A stretch of DNA of 64,000 nt from CAWJKP01 sp963843465. GTDB lineage: Bacteria > Planctomycetota > Planctomycetia > Pirellulales > Thermoguttaceae. Under the pieces are notes generated by a model. It had not been told where the DNA came from. It did not search any database and saw only the letters and a list, made by a program, of their open reading frames with translations. The position numbers were made by a program, and so were the translations under genes. Within the stretch, counting starts at the first letter, position 1. Each line of letters opens with the position of its first letter. Positions 62,777 through 64,000 of the stretch are shown one piece after another. Where the stretch lies: assembly GCA_963843465.1 (NCBI GenBank), contig CAWJKP010000003.1:1116001-1180000 (forward strand), written 5' to 3'.

Positions 62777-63166
62777 GTGCAGCCGGCCTTTCTCGCGCTT
62801 GACGAAATCATCGCCATCCATCAGGACCAGATTGCACGATACGGCGGATCGGAAGGCGTACACGATTGGGGCCTGTTGCAATCGGCCGTTGCCATGCCCG
62901 CCGCCAGCTTCGGTGGCCAGTTTCTCCATGCCGACCAATGCGAAATGGCGGCGGCGTACTTGTTTCATCTTGTGCAGAATCACCCTTTCATCGACGGAAA
63001 CAAACGGGCGGGCGCGGTGGCGGCCTATGTTTTCCTCGCGCTGAGCCATCGGCGGCTGACAGCCGACAACGATGTTTACTCCGACCTGGTTCTCTCCGTT
63101 GCCCGCGGTGAAACGCCGAAGTCGGCCGCGGCGGACTTCTTTCGGGCGAACACGGTACCGGCTTAG
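62777..63166 (+). CDS. Fic/Doc-family toxin
   Basis: 129 aa from GTG 62777. The Doc signature HPFIDGNKRAGAVAAYVFL (HxFxDGNKR) is complete, and LHADQCEMAAAYLFHLVQN precedes it as in phage P1 Doc. Doc phosphorylates and inactivates EF-Tu. The partner here is an AbrB/MazE-type antitoxin instead of Phd. Confidence 0.92.
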   Translation: MQPAFLALDEIIAIHQDQIARYGGSEGVHDWGLLQSAVAMPAASFGGQFLHADQCEMAAAYLFHLVQNHPFIDGNKRAGAVAAYVFLALSHRRLTADNDVYSDLVLSVARGETPKSAAADFFRANTVPA

Positions 63167-63352
63167 TCGCGAGGACTTGAGGGAATGCCGACATCAATTC
63201 CGGCCCCGATTGGCAGGTACCGGCAGACGATGTACAATGCGATGGAATGGCCCCCGATGTCCGTTTAGTTTGTCCAAACAGGGTTTCCTGGCCCATCATT
63301 CGAACAATTTAGCCGCCAGGGGCTCCGCCGGTCGAGCAACGGGGTTGAGATG

Positions 63353-63583
63353 ATGCCTAATCCATTGCCAAAGTGCCTCCGATGCGGTGGCGACATGCAA
63401 AAGGGATACATCCCCGATCGTGCTTTCGCCGGCTACTATCCGTCAAAGTGGTTTGAGGGCGACCTGGTAACAAACTGTACAGGCCGTACCGGGAAGTCCA
63501 AGAGCAAGCCGTTGTTTGTTGAAACATACCGTTGCGTTCAGTGCGGTTGTCTGGAGTCTTACGCGGCAAAGCCATTCTCTTGA
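63353..63583 (+). CDS. Small zinc-ribbon protein
   Basis: 76 aa from ATG 63353. Two CxxC pairs (CLRCGGDMQKGYI and RCVQCGC) flank a central WFEGD segment, matching short zinc-ribbon proteins that read 'CPxCGxxMxxGxI ... W ... YRCxxCG'. It is preceded by 186 bp without a gene. The function is unknown. Confidence 0.8.
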   Translation: MPNPLPKCLRCGGDMQKGYIPDRAFAGYYPSKWFEGDLVTNCTGRTGKSKSKPLFVETYRCVQCGCLESYAAKPFS

Positions 63584-63600
63584 GAACCATGATCGTCGAG

Positions 63601-63680
63601 CCGGTTTTGGTGGGGCTCGCTGCGGTCGGCCCGCCCTACCTTCCTCTCGCCACAAAACCGGCGTGGCCGCCGGGGCTAAC
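63601..63680. repeat. Half family F repeat followed by GC-rich palindromic element, copy 11
   Basis: GGTGGGGCTCGCTGCGGTCG (63609-63628) is followed by a perfect palindromic element at 63658-63680, in the 119-bp gap between convergent genes. Confidence 0.8.
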
Positions 63681-63702
63681 AGCGCGCCCCTCATGCTGGC
63701 CG

Positions 63703-64000
63703 TCACTCCTCCTGCGTCTGCTGGCCCGACGCGATCGCCTCCAGCCGCTTGCGGTCCAAGAGCTGCACGCGACTGCCGTCGCCTTCGGCGATCGCGCCGG
63801 CGTCGATCAGCCGGCGGAGACTGCGGGAGAAGGTCTCGCTGGTCAGGTTCAGATGACTGGCGACGTGCCGCTTCAAGGTCGGCAGCTCGATGGCGCCGTC
63901 GGCGGCCGTGGGCGAGTTGAGCAGGTAGCGGGCCAGCCGGCCGGCGGCGTCGCGGAGCACCACGTCTTCCATCAGCCCGACCAGGTGCTTCACCCAGAAG
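63703..64000 (-). CDS. Crp/Fnr-family regulator, C-terminal part (5' end off the window)
   Basis: The frame stays open to the window edge. It reads FWVKHLVGLMEDVVLRDAAG, the end of the dimerisation helix, then RLARYLLNSPT and the Crp-type winged helix-turn-helix: LPTLKRHVASHLNLTSETFSRSLRRLIDAGAI, whose recognition helix has the E..SR..R pattern of the family. The cyclic-nucleotide-binding domain lies outside the window, so the ligand cannot be judged. Confidence 0.9.
   Translation of the reverse strand, partial: FWVKHLVGLMEDVVLRDAAGRLARYLLNSPTAADGAIELPTLKRHVASHLNLTSETFSRSLRRLIDAGAIAEGDGSRVQLLDRKRLEAIASGQQTQEE

Overview
The window looks like a planctomycete chromosome (Pirellulales-like), probably from a draft or metagenome assembly. 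The grounds are high GC, a complete but solitary 16S rRNA gene with planctomycete-type sequence, DUF1559 pseudopilin, J-like-domain and PQQ-propeller proteins, long Pro/Gly-rich secreted proteins, and sparse operons. No database search was possible; the taxon is inferred from these features.

Layout. 1-14.5 kb: a partial lipoprotein, a membrane J-like-domain protein, a 2082-aa bacterial alpha-2-macroglobulin with an intact CTEQ thioester motif, a PAP2-like lipoprotein, a secreted HEAT-like protein and a GH16 glycanase with an SLH-like module. 14.6-31.9 kb: mostly housekeeping genes: glnE, a fused sufU-sufS gene, a YbhN-type flippase-like protein, a DDAH/arginine-deiminase-type hydrolase, a GNAT acetyltransferase, an M28-PDZ peptidase, trpB2, a COG3014-like/LpoB-like lipoprotein pair, an MBL hydrolase coupled to scpA, and a HIT-PIN/TRAM operon. 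31.9-42.7 kb: a vWA/STN/Gly-Met protein, a secreted protein made of two minisatellites, an HtrA protease and a Gfo/Idh/MocA oxidoreductase. 42.8-44.9 kb: 16S rRNA with its own sigma70-like promoter and intrinsic terminator and no 23S, 5S or tRNA. 44.9-64 kb: a broken lipoprotein gene, a JAMM-like protein coupled to a small Cys protein, a bPH2-like membrane protein, two PQQ propellers, a RND outer-membrane lipoprotein, a DUF1559/EF-hand pair, a RAYT transposase remnant, a TPR protein, nfo, an AlaC-type aminotransferase, carA, an AbrB-Doc toxin-antitoxin pair and the end of a Crp/Fnr regulator.

The most striking content lies between and inside the genes. At least six families of short hairpin repeats occur mostly as inverted doublets, and most begin with GTAG or end with CTAC at the hairpin foot. 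This is the hallmark of REP/BIME/REPIN elements mobilised by REP-associated tyrosine transposases (RAYTs), and a RAYT C-terminal remnant lies at 56257-56436. One family (at 10.2, 21.3, 22.9, 24.3, 27.2 and 59.1 kb) supplies stop codons and one start codon to flanking genes. Another GC-rich palindrome, about 23 bp, occurs 11 times, seven of them inside five coding regions, where it encodes VAAGAN-, SPGGxAG- or LAPAATP-type linkers. Two inverted copies build the linker of the SufU-SufS fusion.

About a dozen genes, including the normally essential-looking glnE, carry an apparent 1-2 base frameshift, most at runs of G or C. The simplest explanation is indel error in the assembly, so these genes are annotated here as single spans with the shift position given.
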